Assembly (NCBI GenBank): GCA_030407005.1
Contig: JAUDYN010000014.1
Location: 62,001 to 126,000 of the forward strand
Direction of reading: 5' to 3'
DNA length: 64,000 bases
From: Desarmillaria ectypa
Taxonomy: Eukaryota; Basidiomycota; Agaricomycetes; Agaricales; Physalacriaceae
The position numbers were made by a program, and so were the translations under genes. A model generated the notes under the pieces. That model was given only the letters and a program-made list of their open reading frames with translations. It searched no databases and was not told the DNA's origin. Position 1 is the first letter of the stretch; each line of letters starts with the position of its first letter. Positions 49,471 to 60,246 of the stretch are shown here, one piece after another.

Positions 49471-51130
49471 GGAACCGTATCGCGGGGTTCGCTAGGCAAA
49501 CTGGATGCGATAGTGCAAAGGTAAACTACGAAGAAAGGGAAAGTACGGTGAAACCTCCGAAACCTGCCTTAGAGCCCACATGGTCACGGATGGACCGGAC
49601 CGGACCCAACGCTCCCATCAGCAGTAACACTTGAGGAAAATCCTATGGTTTTGAGAAAAAGAGGGTCCTGCGGTACAGGGATAAAGACTGGACCAGGCTG
49701 CGAGTCGCTTGTCGCAAGAGCTCTTTGCAATCGCGACAATAGGCGATCATCGCATTTCCCTAAGCCCAAGAAAACGTAATGCGCCGCTGCAATAGCCGCC
49801 CTTCACCGCGCCTGACCCCCGCATGACAGCTAGGTAAACGTTCATCGGGAATTCCGACCTTCCCCTTCAGTTAGCGGTGGTTTCTTCCTTAGCTGAGCAC
49901 GTTGGTCAAACAGACCATTAGGAGGCTTTGTGAGATCGCAAAATGTAGTCGATTGGAGACGGCAAGTGTGTATTCGATGGAACAAAAATATGGGAACAGA
50001 GCTAACTGCAGTATCTAAAAAGATATTAAGAGTATGAAACGAGAGATATAATATGACCTACTATAATTGATGATCTGTGATTGTATAACCACAAGAGGGG
50101 GAGTATTTTTATGGGGTTATACGTGTGTCGTCTCCTTTGCAGATGAAATTTATCTCCATGACCTAGAGCGACAAATAGAACCTCAATATCAAGCAACATA
50201 TACAGAAGAAAGGGACATGCCTTGGTGGAGTCATCAAGCGATGTCGTCGTTGTATAAAGCGAAGAAATGTTCAGCGGAGGGAAATAAACGCTTATCGTGG
50301 AGTGATGTTCGATTGATTCGAGCTTTTCCCCACCGCCGCGAGACTGGCCTCGCCTGCCAGTCCCTCGAAAAGGGCATGATAAGTGACAGATGGCGTATAG
50401 GTAATGGTGAGCCTCGCCACGGTAGTCGCTAGCGGCTATCAACACTGTGTACGAGGACGAAGCGAGAGCACTAACTTGGCCTAATTTACTGGCGATGGCG
50501 GTAGGCTCGATGTGCCATTAAAATCAGATGCGTCCTTCCAGTTAGTTGTACGTGAAATACCCTCGTGAGACCGAAATAAGTGATGGCGAAGGGGAAAAAG
50601 GTGTATATGCACGCCCCAAAGTTATCCCATGCGTTATTTCGCCACAAATCTAAAAGAATAGCATACATGACGCCTTGAGCTATCCTAGTTAGTATCCCAT
50701 ACTCGCACTCTAGCAAATAGTGTCGGCGCAGGCTTGAACGATTGTTGACCTCTTGAGTGACATCCATATTATCAATAACATGTTGTCATGGGCGTTCCAC
50801 CTTTGAGCCGGACAGAACAACAAGAAATGAATGGAAGCGCAGAAATCCAAGAAAGTATTTAAGTACGGTGACAACAAAAGCGGCGTCACAAGTGTGACTA
50901 CGACATTCAGTCATTTCCAATTACATCAACCGGATAATTACCGGCATCTACACCGCCACCAAGATCCTCAATTGTGAAGGATGATCGCCGTGTTGTTTCT
51001 GGTCCGGTCCATCGTGACCACGTGGGCTCTAGAGCAGGTTTCGGAGGTTTCATCGTACTTTCCCGTTCTTCATAGCTTACCTTTGCACTATCGCATCCAG
51101 TTTGCCTAACGAACCCCGCGATACGGTTCC
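49471..51130. mobile_element. 1.66-kb inverted-repeat structure at the palindrome centre
   Basis: Arms of about 132 bp (49471-49604 and 50999-51130) are inverted copies starting GGAACCGTATCGCGGGGTTC. Between them lies DNA (49831-50985) matching 44440-45600 but in reverse orientation, plus 0.2 kb (49605-49830) without a partner. Outside the arms the flanks match the same block in forward orientation (49190-49470 and 51131-51310). It is either a transposon with captured DNA or an inversion between two inverted repeat copies. Confidence 0.7.
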
Positions 51131-52451
51131 ACTGACATAAACGGAAGACGTGTTACTGATAAATTATCGCAGCAGGTTTCTCGTTCGTCGTTAAAAACAC
51201 AGGAGGCCACCAAGTTCAGGACTCAAATATGCTGCGTATTCAGGTACTTTATAGCGGCTTTCCAGGCTAGATTAAAATCGGCGCAACAAATGATGTCCAC
51301 GTGAAGCCACGACGGCGACATCTGCCGTACAGTGATGGAGGAGCGTTTGCTTGAACTTCAACGAGGCATCACATTTGGTATAGCATCACATTAAAGACTA
51401 GAGGAAGCATAGGTGAGCTGTATAAGCTGCTTGTATCCAGTCAGAAATGGTCAAGAATAGTTAAAGAAAAGCATACTTTTCTCTGCTCCCTTCAGACCGT
51501 CTTAATGTGTGGCTGTATGGAGCCTTGCAGCAATTCATAGCGAATGAGTTTTATTGTGCAGCCTTGAGTTGATCATGTTTGATATACTCTGATGCATGGA
51601 AGATGATACTGGTACGATGAAGAAAGGTGTCGGCGAACCCAACCTCCATCATTCGCTGCCCGTGTTCTGCTATGTAACGATCTCGCCTATCCTTTTATGC
51701 TAGATTCTGCCATACGTCACGCTCTGAGAACGAGAAATAGGTAACTATTTCAATTCCAAACAAAAAAGCAGCATTCGGAACTCAAACAAGGCATAATATA
51801 ATGGTAGGAGCATCTTCCGACAAGATATCTGGAGAGCCGACTAGCTTCAGGGTCTCGACCTTCACAATGACACCAATATGTTTGATATGGACGGACCACG
51901 AAGCCAAGCATAATTTGGCGCGCAGGCAGTGTAGCAGGAACGTCATGGCTACGTTCCAGTTTCCCAAGTGCATGCCCAAGCGAACGATATCTGGTAATTT
52001 ACTCACCCTCCCATTGCCCTGAGTGGTCTTGCATGAGCTCAATCGAAGCCCATTGAGCACCCTTAATATCGGACAAATTGTATTTGGGCATATCAGATGG
52101 GAAGATCATTGGACACTATCAACTGTGCTTGTTTCGACAACTGTCCAATCCTTTTCTGCTGCGCCCATTTTACCGCTGTGTGGGGCCGCCTTTTCTCCCT
52201 TCTCGGCCTTATCACTTCCTGATTTATACCTCTCCAGGGTGCAATTATTCATAGAATACAAAGTGTGATGACGCAAGAGGTGATAATATATATGCCCATG
52301 CATACAATGTGATCATAACATAAGCTGAAGCGGCTCCCGACCGTATGTATTATCACATTTTGTACTGTACATGCATTCCCTACGGGGCCGGTAGTATGAG
52401 ATGTGATGTCAGGGCCGAAATATTGCATCGCTCAATGGACCCAAATACTTT
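51131..52451. repeat. Right palindrome arm, non-coding part
   Basis: 51131-51310 resembles 45805-46015 in forward orientation; 51600-52451 is the reverse complement of the region upstream of oxidase A. The 92-codon frame is on the minus strand at 51782-52060. No other gene seen. Confidence 0.7.
51782..52060 (-). other. 92-codon ORF conserved in both palindrome arms (right copy)
   Basis: Reads MLNGLRLSSCKTTQGNGRVS and ends TIILCLV, equal in length to the left-arm ORF at 48752-49030. Equal frame in both arms may be selection or simply recent shared origin. Confidence 0.3.
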
Positions 52452-52456
52452 TATAA
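52452..52456 (+). promoter_or_regulatory. TATA-like element of oxidase B, conserved with oxidase A
   Basis: TATAA in CTTTTATAACGGACGCGCC, 47 bp before the oxidase B ATG. The same block, with CTTCTATAACGG, occurs upstream of oxidase A on the other strand (about 48230-48252). Confidence 0.6.
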
Positions 52457-52502
52457 CGGACGCGCCTTTTCTCTACTCGCTCACTTCTTACCTCTCAACC
52501 TT

Positions 52503-54396
52503 ATGCTTCCCACCGTATTTTTACTGAGTCTAGTAGGAACTGTGCTGGGTCTCAACGCGTGTCAGCAGATTGCTGTTAATGTCTCGTCTGCTACAGACGT
52601 TTACTATCCTGGTTAGTAGTATCAAGTCTCCTCATCGCTCAGTATTTGGCTGACCTCTCATAGGATCCTTGTCATACATAGCAGACAATAAGCACTATGC
52701 CATATCCAGCTCGCTAGCCTCAGAATGCAGCGTAGAACCCGGGTCGGCTGAAGATGTCGGCATCATCGTTTGTATCACATTTTCGCTTGTTCCTGCCTCG
52801 CTTTCATACGCGTCATCATTCTAGCTGGATATCTTGAGTAAGACGAATACCACCTTTGGGGTATGTACCCAAGCTACTCTCTTGCATGGAATCTGGGATC
52901 TTATCTTTATAGGTGAAAGGTGGCGGACATGCTTCGAATCCAGGCTTCTCTTCGACGACTGGTGTCCAGATCGCGATGACGCGCTTCAACGAAGTCACGT
53001 ACGATGCTGCGACGCAGACGGCAGTGATTGGTGCTGGTAATATTTGGGACGATGTATACGAAATATTGGACGCTCAGGGTGTCAACGTTCTCGGCGGAAG
53101 GATATCAGGGATTGGTGTGGCTGGTTTCACTCTCGGTGGTGGTACGTATGGCGATTATATCCCAACGATCTAAGTTCTAACTGGATGGTTATCTGAAGGA
53201 TATTCATGGCTGAGCAATCAATATGGTCTCGCTATTGACAATGTGGTCTCATACGAGCTGGTGGTGCCTAATGGTACTGTGGTGACCGTAACAGGAGAGA
53301 ACGACCCAGATCTTTTCTTTTCACTAAAGGTATGTGTCCCTCTTTCAGGTGTTCTTGTTCTGAAAATATTGTAATAGGGTGGTGGTAATAACTATGGTAT
53401 CGTTACTCGGTTTACGTTGAGGACATTCCCGCAGGGTGCTATTTGGGTATGTGAGTCCTCGAAATATCGGTAAAGATAGCTGACTAGGATGTCTAGGGTG
53501 GAGTAGCCAGATATAATGCAAGCTATATATCTGCGTTCAATGCAGCATCCATAAAATTCTGTTCAGAGGTCACCGACCCCAAAGCTGCGATAATCATAAT
53601 ATATGGATACACTAGTGGTCAGGTACTTCACATTGTCTGAGTCCACGAGCCCTGAATGACAGTATCGACAACAGTTCATCCTTTCCACTCAGATGTTCTA
53701 CGACGGCCCCACACCTCCAGATGGCATTTTCGACGACTTCCTCGCCATACCCGCCGTAGCCCAGGATGTTACAACTCGCTCCTTCTTTGACTTCAACAAC
53801 TCTACGTTTGCATCTATAAACGGCTCGACTGGATATCGGTGCAGTTTGTTAACTTCTGGATGCCCACTACCATTACTGACGGCTCACGCTGACCAGGACC
53901 GTATCTAATGATGTCCCCATGCTCGAGTACTCCGAGTCTAACATCGAAGGCGTCATTGACGAGCTCAAAGTAAGCCTTCATAGTTCTCCCTTCCTGAAAC
54001 ACTCTAATTCTCATTCCTCAGTTCTGGGGCCCCACCTTATCCAAACACGGAGGGATCATAGTCAGCTACATCCTCGAACCCTTCCTACCGAGCCTCCTCA
54101 CACTCTTTCCTGCTGGTTCCTCTGCGTACCCGGGCACGCGGGACCATGTCGTCTTTCCGACTAAGCTCACCTTACAGTGGTCGTCGGAGAGTGAGGACGG
54201 TGTGTTTCATGATGCTGCGCGGAAGACAGTGGAGAAGCTCGGGGCGGAGGGCCTGTCGAGGTACCCGAATTATGCTATTTATGATACTCCTGTGGTGGAC
54301 ATGTACGGTGAGGAGGGGGTGAAGAGGATGGAAGCTACGAGGGGAAGGGTAGATCCTAAGGATGTTATGCGGTTGACAGGAGGATTTAAAGTATAG
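52503..54396 (+). CDS. BBE-like FAD-linked oxidase B, secreted (AA7-type)
   Basis: Inverted paralogue of oxidase A. Ten exons: 52503-52611, 52664-52767, 52825-52860, 52913-53141, 53199-53329, 53378-53446, 53497-53622, 53675-53838, 53897-53969 and 54022-54396, giving 471 aa. Signal peptide MLPTVFLLSLVGTVLG. FAD domain with VKGGGHASNPGFSST (flavin-linking His about residue 89), AGNIWDDVYEILDAQGV, GVAGFTLGGGYSWLSNQYGL and LKGGGNNYGIVTRFTLR. The C-terminal BBE region is YPNYAIYDTPVVDMYG, ending GGFKV. It lacks a second flavin-attachment Cys. The stretch 52970-53450 is almost identical to copy A, while the last exon differs clearly. It probably oxidises a sugar or small aromatic with O2; substrate unknown. 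Confidence 0.92.
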
Positions 54397-54741
54397 TCGA
54401 GGAGTGTGTTCGTTTTTCTGTCTCATGTTCCGCTTCAAAGCGAAAATTTTAGTGCTAATTCATCTCCATCAATTCGTCGATCACACATCTTAAAATTCCT
54501 TGAATGACGACAAATTCTGCAAGGTACCTTATTTATTTGTTCGGAATCAACATATACATCCTTGGTAACAGAGACGCTTCCAAGATATAGCCGATAAATG
54601 TGTCTATTAAGATAGGAAATCTCCTAGGTTCGATCGCATCTGGGCGACCATCTCAACAAAGATATGATCCTTGCGGTTAAACCGTTTATTCCTTGATCAA
54701 GAGGTACGGGTCAAGTTGGATTGCTATGCACACTACGAAGT

Positions 54742-54831
54742 GCTGTTATAGATTAGTGACAATCCGGTCATGGCAAAAATGAGGCTCTATAGTAGTCTAT
54801 AAAGGCCTTGGTTCGATTTCAAGTAATGGCA
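54742..54831 (+). repeat. tRNA-like sequence, right copy
   Basis: Counterpart of 38919-39008, with more changes (T loop TTCGATT kept, T stem CTTGG/CAAGT-type, acceptor GCTGTTA/TAATGGC). Not a functional tRNA. Confidence 0.5.
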
Positions 54832-55303
54832 CCGGAAAGAGACGCAGGGAATCTTTTTGGGGACTTGTCAGTGGTCATTATTTTCGACACAGATTCAAGA
54901 TTGTTCTTTGTCATCAGTGTGTGCGTCGAAGCTCGAGTTCTATAGACATCTCCGAGCCGAGCTCAACCACAGCCTGAGTAAACTACGAGGAACGGGGCAA
55001 TCATTTTTAAGAAAACGACATGATTGAATAATACTGCAGTAATAAAAAGAGCGTCTTTGCCAGGTGCCCACTTGATATCGTTGTGATTCAAGGCGACAAG
55101 AAGAACACTAAATGTTAAGATAAACCAGTCATTCCAACAAGCGAATCTCATTGCCAATGATGAATGATTATTCGTTTCAGAGCAGGCAATACCATCTTTG
55201 CATCCACCTTCAAACATCACTGGCTTACTAGGAAGTTCATATTCTACAACTTCCAGGAAACAGCCAAAATATTCGCTAGATCGTCCTCAAACAGCCTGAG
55301 AGT

Positions 55304-55662
55304 TAGGCAAGTGACCAGCCGGCTCCACACATGGCAGCGTTATTTCACCTTCGCGAAGCGGCTGGTATGGACAGTTCAACCCATCTCAAAAACGAAGCGG
55401 CTATCACTCAAATCCATGTCTAACGCAACATCTTCAGCAGAGAGTCGTGGCAGGGTAGGATTATCATCTTCTAAGGCATGGACCAAGCACCGTAAGTGCG
55501 GGACCAAACGAAAATAAAAATACAAGTGCCGAGACATCAAAATTATTTCAAGTCCCAACTCACATTTGGCAGGCTCAGCCAATAAATGGAACTGCCCAGA
55601 CCAGCCGCTTCGCAAAAGTGAAATAGCGCAGCCACGTGCGAAGCTGGCTAGTCACGAGCCTA
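55304..55662. mobile_element. 359-bp hAT-like MITE
   Basis: Terminal inverted repeats TAGGCAAGTGACCAGCC and its counterpart ending GGCTAGTCACGAGCCTA, with about 75 bp of longer arm similarity. It is flanked by direct repeats of CTGAGAGT (8 bp, 9 if the preceding C counts) at 55296-55303 and 55664-55671. The sister block has the single, uninterrupted site at about 39444-39452. It has no coding capacity. The 8-bp duplication fits the hAT superfamily. Confidence 0.85.
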
Positions 55663-56179
55663 CCTGAGAGTGTACAGAATGCATGGGCAGGCTAATCTCA
55701 TGACCTGTGGTAGAACAATAGTCCCGTCCCTATCGGCCCTCAAGCATTCCCAATCTTTCTTCCGGAAATCATGCCTTGGCGTACGGATGGTTGGCGAGAC
55801 AACACCTCTCGACACTCTTCCCCTAGTTTTATGCGCTCTAAATTCGGACAGGCCTCCTCAAAGGCAGGAAGAAACCTTAGAGGAACTCCCGAGTTAGCTG
55901 CGACGGTGGTATAGGTTTGGAGGATCCAGGCGGAGGAAAGCCTTCTGCGGCCGTGTATCCATCTCTAGGGTATGTTACCAAAACGGAGTGGTTCAAGCCA
56001 AGAGTAAGCCGCGTTGTGGAGAAAGGAGGAGGCTTATGTGTATGCTGCGGTAAACAAACCTCCAAGAAGATGCAAGCAGCAGATGAGAATACTCACACAG
56101 GCGTGATGACAAGACACCATATAGGAGACGAACGGACCAACCAGCGATCAGGGCGTTGAGAAATGGAGATATGTTGTGA

Positions 56180-57895
56180 ACCGTAGTGAAAGCCGGTGGT
56201 CGAAATAAGGGCCCTTTATGCGACTTCCTTGCGTCGAGGCACTTGCAGTGCGATTTCTCCCAGATGATCGTAAACAAAGCGACACAATCGCTCTTAAAAC
56301 CCTATATGGTGCAGAAGATGTTGAACGTGTTGACTTCTGGTATCTGGAGGAACATGAGTTTGGTATGAACTAGTAGGCATTCGTGGACCACGCGCTCCCG
56401 CGAGCGAGCTCGGGTAGGCAGAGGAGTTATCGGGAGTATGGGTGAAGAGGTTGGGAAAGAAAGGTTCGAAAGCATAGGAGATGGCGCTGGAAGTGTTGCG
56501 TGCGAATAAACTAGGGCCCCAGAACTAAAAAAAAAGTAGAATGAAGAAAGTCAAGTCTCCGGTATCTCCGGTATAGGGTAAATAAACTAGATGCAATGTC
56601 ACTTTAAGATCGTCAATGACGCATTCAATTGTAGATTCGGAATAATTAGATTTGGGAATATTGTTAAAAACGAGGTCAACTGATGTATCAGTCTAACACC
56701 ACTAGTCAAAAAGTTAAAAGGCTTCCACGGACCGTGATCCAGCAGTCGATATTACTGACATATGCATGGACTGGATTAGGTCGACAAAAGGCCGTTCCTT
56801 AACATCCAGGCGGAAGCTTGTCATGTTCAAGAAGTCGTCAAAGATGCTACGAGGAGGGGCCGGGCCGTCATCCCACATGATCGCTGTGAGGACAATCTAT
56901 TGATAACACCGTTCAGCACCATGAAGTGACCCGAACACTATGACCTTACCTATTGTACAGCGGACCCAAAAATAATAAGCATCGCAGCTTCAGGATCAGT
57001 AATCTCGGGAGAGAATTTTGCCGCCACCGCAGTCAAAGTTGATATCACAGTGGCAGGGTACACGGTGGTCCCACCCTGTAGAGATAGTTCAATCATACAC
57101 CACACGCGACCCAAACCTAGCGAGCACACGGAAAGAAATGTTACCCTGTGGGAACGTCTTCAAGGTGAACCGTGTAACGATGCCAAAATTGTTGTACCCT
57201 CCCTGTCCAAGCAAGAGCGTCAGGGACAAAAGTACATTGGGCGGAGGAAGACATACCTTCAGCGAAAAGAACAGATCTCGATCGGTGGACACAGTCAGTT
57301 GTAACTTTACCATTAGGTATAACCAGTTCATATGCAACTACGTTGTCAATGGCGAGGCCATACTGGTTGCTTTGTCACGAATACCCTTCAGAGGACCAAT
57401 GACCGCCGTCTGAGTCTCAGGGTCGTATGTGACATCTTTAAAGCGTCTCATAGCGATCTGGACGCCAGATGTAGATGAGAACCCTGGGTTGGTGGCATGC
57501 GCACCACCTTTGACCTATGATAAGAGTCATAATCAGCATCGTCAGAAGAGACGAGCTTCCACGATCACACCCCAAAGGGCATTTGTATCTCGTCCAGTAT
57601 ACGTAGTTGGAAAGGTGCGTGTGAGGCCAAGAAGTGAATAGCGTATTTGATACAAACAATAGTGTCAACACCTTCAATGGATCCGGGTTCTATGCTGCAA
57701 CTTGATCTTTGAGAGCTGGACCTGGCATAGTGTTTATTTTCTGTATCGTACGAGAAGGATTCTGTTTCCATTCAGCAAGGCAATAAGCAAAGAGGCGACT
57801 TTCACTAACCAGGGAAGTAGACATCTGTTGCTTCCGAGACTTCAGCTGCGATGCGCTTACATGCACAAAGTACAATGGGCGTATCGATGTCATAA
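56180..57895 (-). pseudogene. BBE-like FAD oxidase pseudogene D (right block)
   Basis: More complete than C. The 5' exon (ACKRIAAEVSEATDVYFP, about 57820-57870) has no in-frame start Met or signal peptide. A second exon (ENKHYARSSSQ... at about 57690-57750) and the GGYNNFGIVTRFTLKTFPQG exon (about 57140-57200) are recognisable, as is the last exon opening FWGPSLFARNTSSAISYAF at about 56525, which then loses the YPNYAIYDTP motif. The exon carrying the flavin-linking GGGH is followed by a deletion that removes most of the AGNIWDD/GRISG region around 57380-57420. Multiple frame breaks. Not functional. Confidence 0.78.
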
Positions 57896-59625
57896 TTGAT
57901 CCTCCTTCCTGTGGTCCAGAGCTTTTCGAGTAGAACCTTTCGAACCGTCAGTGACTATGAACGGAGTGAAACGTTGATACACACTTCATGACAGCACCAG
58001 AAATCCAGAGCCAATTGTTATAATCTACTTAGGCCCATGGACGCCGGGCCACAGAACTCCCTCTCAGAATTTTCCATTTCACAAAGGGCCGGTCTTGGTT
58101 GCGAAGATCGACATGCTTAGATGAAACGTCGATGAGGTTTTCTGCTGCTAAAAACAGCAACAATGAACCTAAGCTTAATCACATATGCTAGGAAGAGCCC
58201 ACCAAGAAGCAACTTCGAACAGCAGGCTTATTCTGCTCAATAGCGTTCTCCTACCCCCAAATTCCGTTCATATATGCATCCAATAGAGCGCGTCGGTGTA
58301 CAAGGAGAAGTATACCTACGTCTAGAGAGAGATTTGGGTGCAGGAGAAGGGCGACAGGAAAAAGAGGGCATGAGATGGATATGAGAGAAAGGGAAGAAGG
58401 GTAGTAGTATTTGGGATATCAACAGCCATCAACATGTTGGAAGCTCCCATAGCCTTTGAACCATCCGATTTGGCAACGCGTCCCGTGCTCTCATTTTTTT
58501 CTCGATATAAGAACGGCGCTCGGGATCACTGAAAATATTGTTGAACAGTCTCGTACATTGACAGCCTGTTCGTCATTCTTCCTTCAAGTTTAACCCTTGG
58601 CTGTCCCGGCACTGCTTTTTACTAGAGGTGTGAGTCATCGCTGCGCGTCCAAATCCTATGTCTTTGATGAGTACAACCAGCACATCCTATTTCAAAAAGA
58701 CTTGCTCAGCGGAGGCCTTCAGCCGCCACCAGCTCGCATTTTCTCAGTCTTATATTTACAAAGATGAAGGTCACGTTAGTCTCAAACACATCTAGACAAG
58801 TAGAACTTTGGCAAAGACTGGCATGAGGATAATAGGGCTTCTAAGGCTATAGAATAGTTATTCTAGCAATGGATAATCATCAGGCCAAGCAGATATGGCA
58901 ACAGTCGTAGAATCGGCAACAGCAGCCAGGAATAGAAAAGGTTCCCACGGGTCAAGTAAGGTAGGTAGATTCGGCAATTGCCACGAATAGATTTTCCCAT
59001 AGAAAATTCAAAGTAGCATAATAACCGAGTGACTTATATAGTAGTACTTGGAACGGACGAAGATGACAGACGAGGACGACGGAGAAAGGATGAGCACGGA
59101 GCGGAGACAAAAAAGAACGCCGCAGAAAGCTAAATAGACAAGTTGCTCAGATGCAATGCCAAAAAAGGAGTCAGATAACGCAGAGAAACACAAGAAGCTT
59201 TAAAAGAAATAAAGATAAGACGATGCGCTAACACAAAAACAGGCGAACAAGGCAAGCCGCAACAAATTGAAAAAAGCGCTCAGTAAAAGCCGCCTCGAAT
59301 AATAAAAAAACCCACGAGAGAGTCAGGTCGGTGGGCTCAGCAAATGCCGCATCAAATAGATTTTCTCTTGAGATTTTGAAGGAGCATAATCACTGAGGAA
59401 TCCTATATACATAGGACTCGGAACCAAAAGTCAACTTCAACGAAATTGGATCAACAATATCCGATATACACAGCCACATATATATTCGTCGTCTGCGTCA
59501 ACGCCAAACTACTTCCCAACAACCAAATATCCGTAAAGCTAAGAAGGATCAACAGGCCGGCCCTGTAAGCCTTGGGTTCAGAACCCTTCGATTTCTCCAC
59601 ACTGATAGCGCTGGCATCGGCTGAG
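57896..59625. repeat. Duplicated spacer, right copy, with extra DNA
   Basis: 57896-58570 matches 41139-41840. About 58620-59420 has no left counterpart (unique, A-rich, no gene seen), after which 59425-59625 matches 41890-42037. Confidence 0.7.
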
Positions 59626-60246
59626 CTAGTGGTATTTGTTGCCACCCTTGGTATAAGGAGGAGAACCGTGACCTACGGTGGAGGCAGATCCCTTGGTATA
59701 CGCGGACGTGATGGTTCGACGAAGGCTCTGCATAACGCCCCCCATTTTCGGAAGAGCAGTTCGTACTGCACCATTAAAATGCGCCTTCGGCGGGGTTGCT
59801 GGCAAATTCTGGGACGACGAAGCGGACGTCAGAGCAGACGTTGGTAAGAAGTCACTGAACGTCAACTTCGGAGCGGGGCCACCAGTAGTAGAGGAGTCGA
59901 CCCTAGGACTTTTTCCATCTGTGAGAACGTACGTAATTACCGACACGAAATAAAGAAACAAAAAAGTATGCGCACCTGAAAAGGCTCCAGGCCTATCCGT
60001 CGAGGCAGAGAAAGTAACTGGCATCAGTGTACCGTACTCCTCGCCAGGCGCATTCCGATACAAGTTCCCATGTTTGTCCGTAAACGTATACCGCATGGTA
60101 TCTGCATCATACCCTATCCTTCGAAACCCTTCCGGAAGGCGAAAAGAATCCTGACCAAAAGTTTAAAAAAAGCCTTCAGCAACGCCACGTTCTACCACCA
60201 CGAGTAAACCCATACGCACCTCAGCATGCTGCGACCAACGAGACAT
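59626..60246 (-). CDS. Conserved fungal protein (CBM50/LysM-annotated type N-terminus), copy 2, altered C-terminus
   Basis: Exons 60220-60246, 59976-60150 and 59626-59918 encode 164 aa. The first two exons encode the same protein as copy 1 (42038-42736). The third is diverged but collinear (LTFSDFLPTSALTSASSS, KMGGVMQSLRRTITSAYTKG). Near 59640-59650 a small deletion relative to copy 1 shifts the frame, ending the protein in GGNKYH. The old tail (SSADASAISVEKSKGSEPKA) is still readable in another frame at about 59570-59630. The core is intact, so it may still be made; or decay has begun at the C-terminus. Gene order repeats that of the left block. Confidence 0.72.

Noticed and set aside
46298..54396. 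Palindrome as an assembly artefact
   Set aside because: The arms differ by many substitutions and a 225-bp indel, and the central structure is asymmetric, so a simple mirrored misassembly is unlikely; long reads should still confirm.
3300..54400. OYE, GMC and BBE-like genes considered as one biosynthetic gene cluster
   Set aside because: They are spread over 50 kb with housekeeping genes between them, and no backbone synthase, transporter or regulator is visible.
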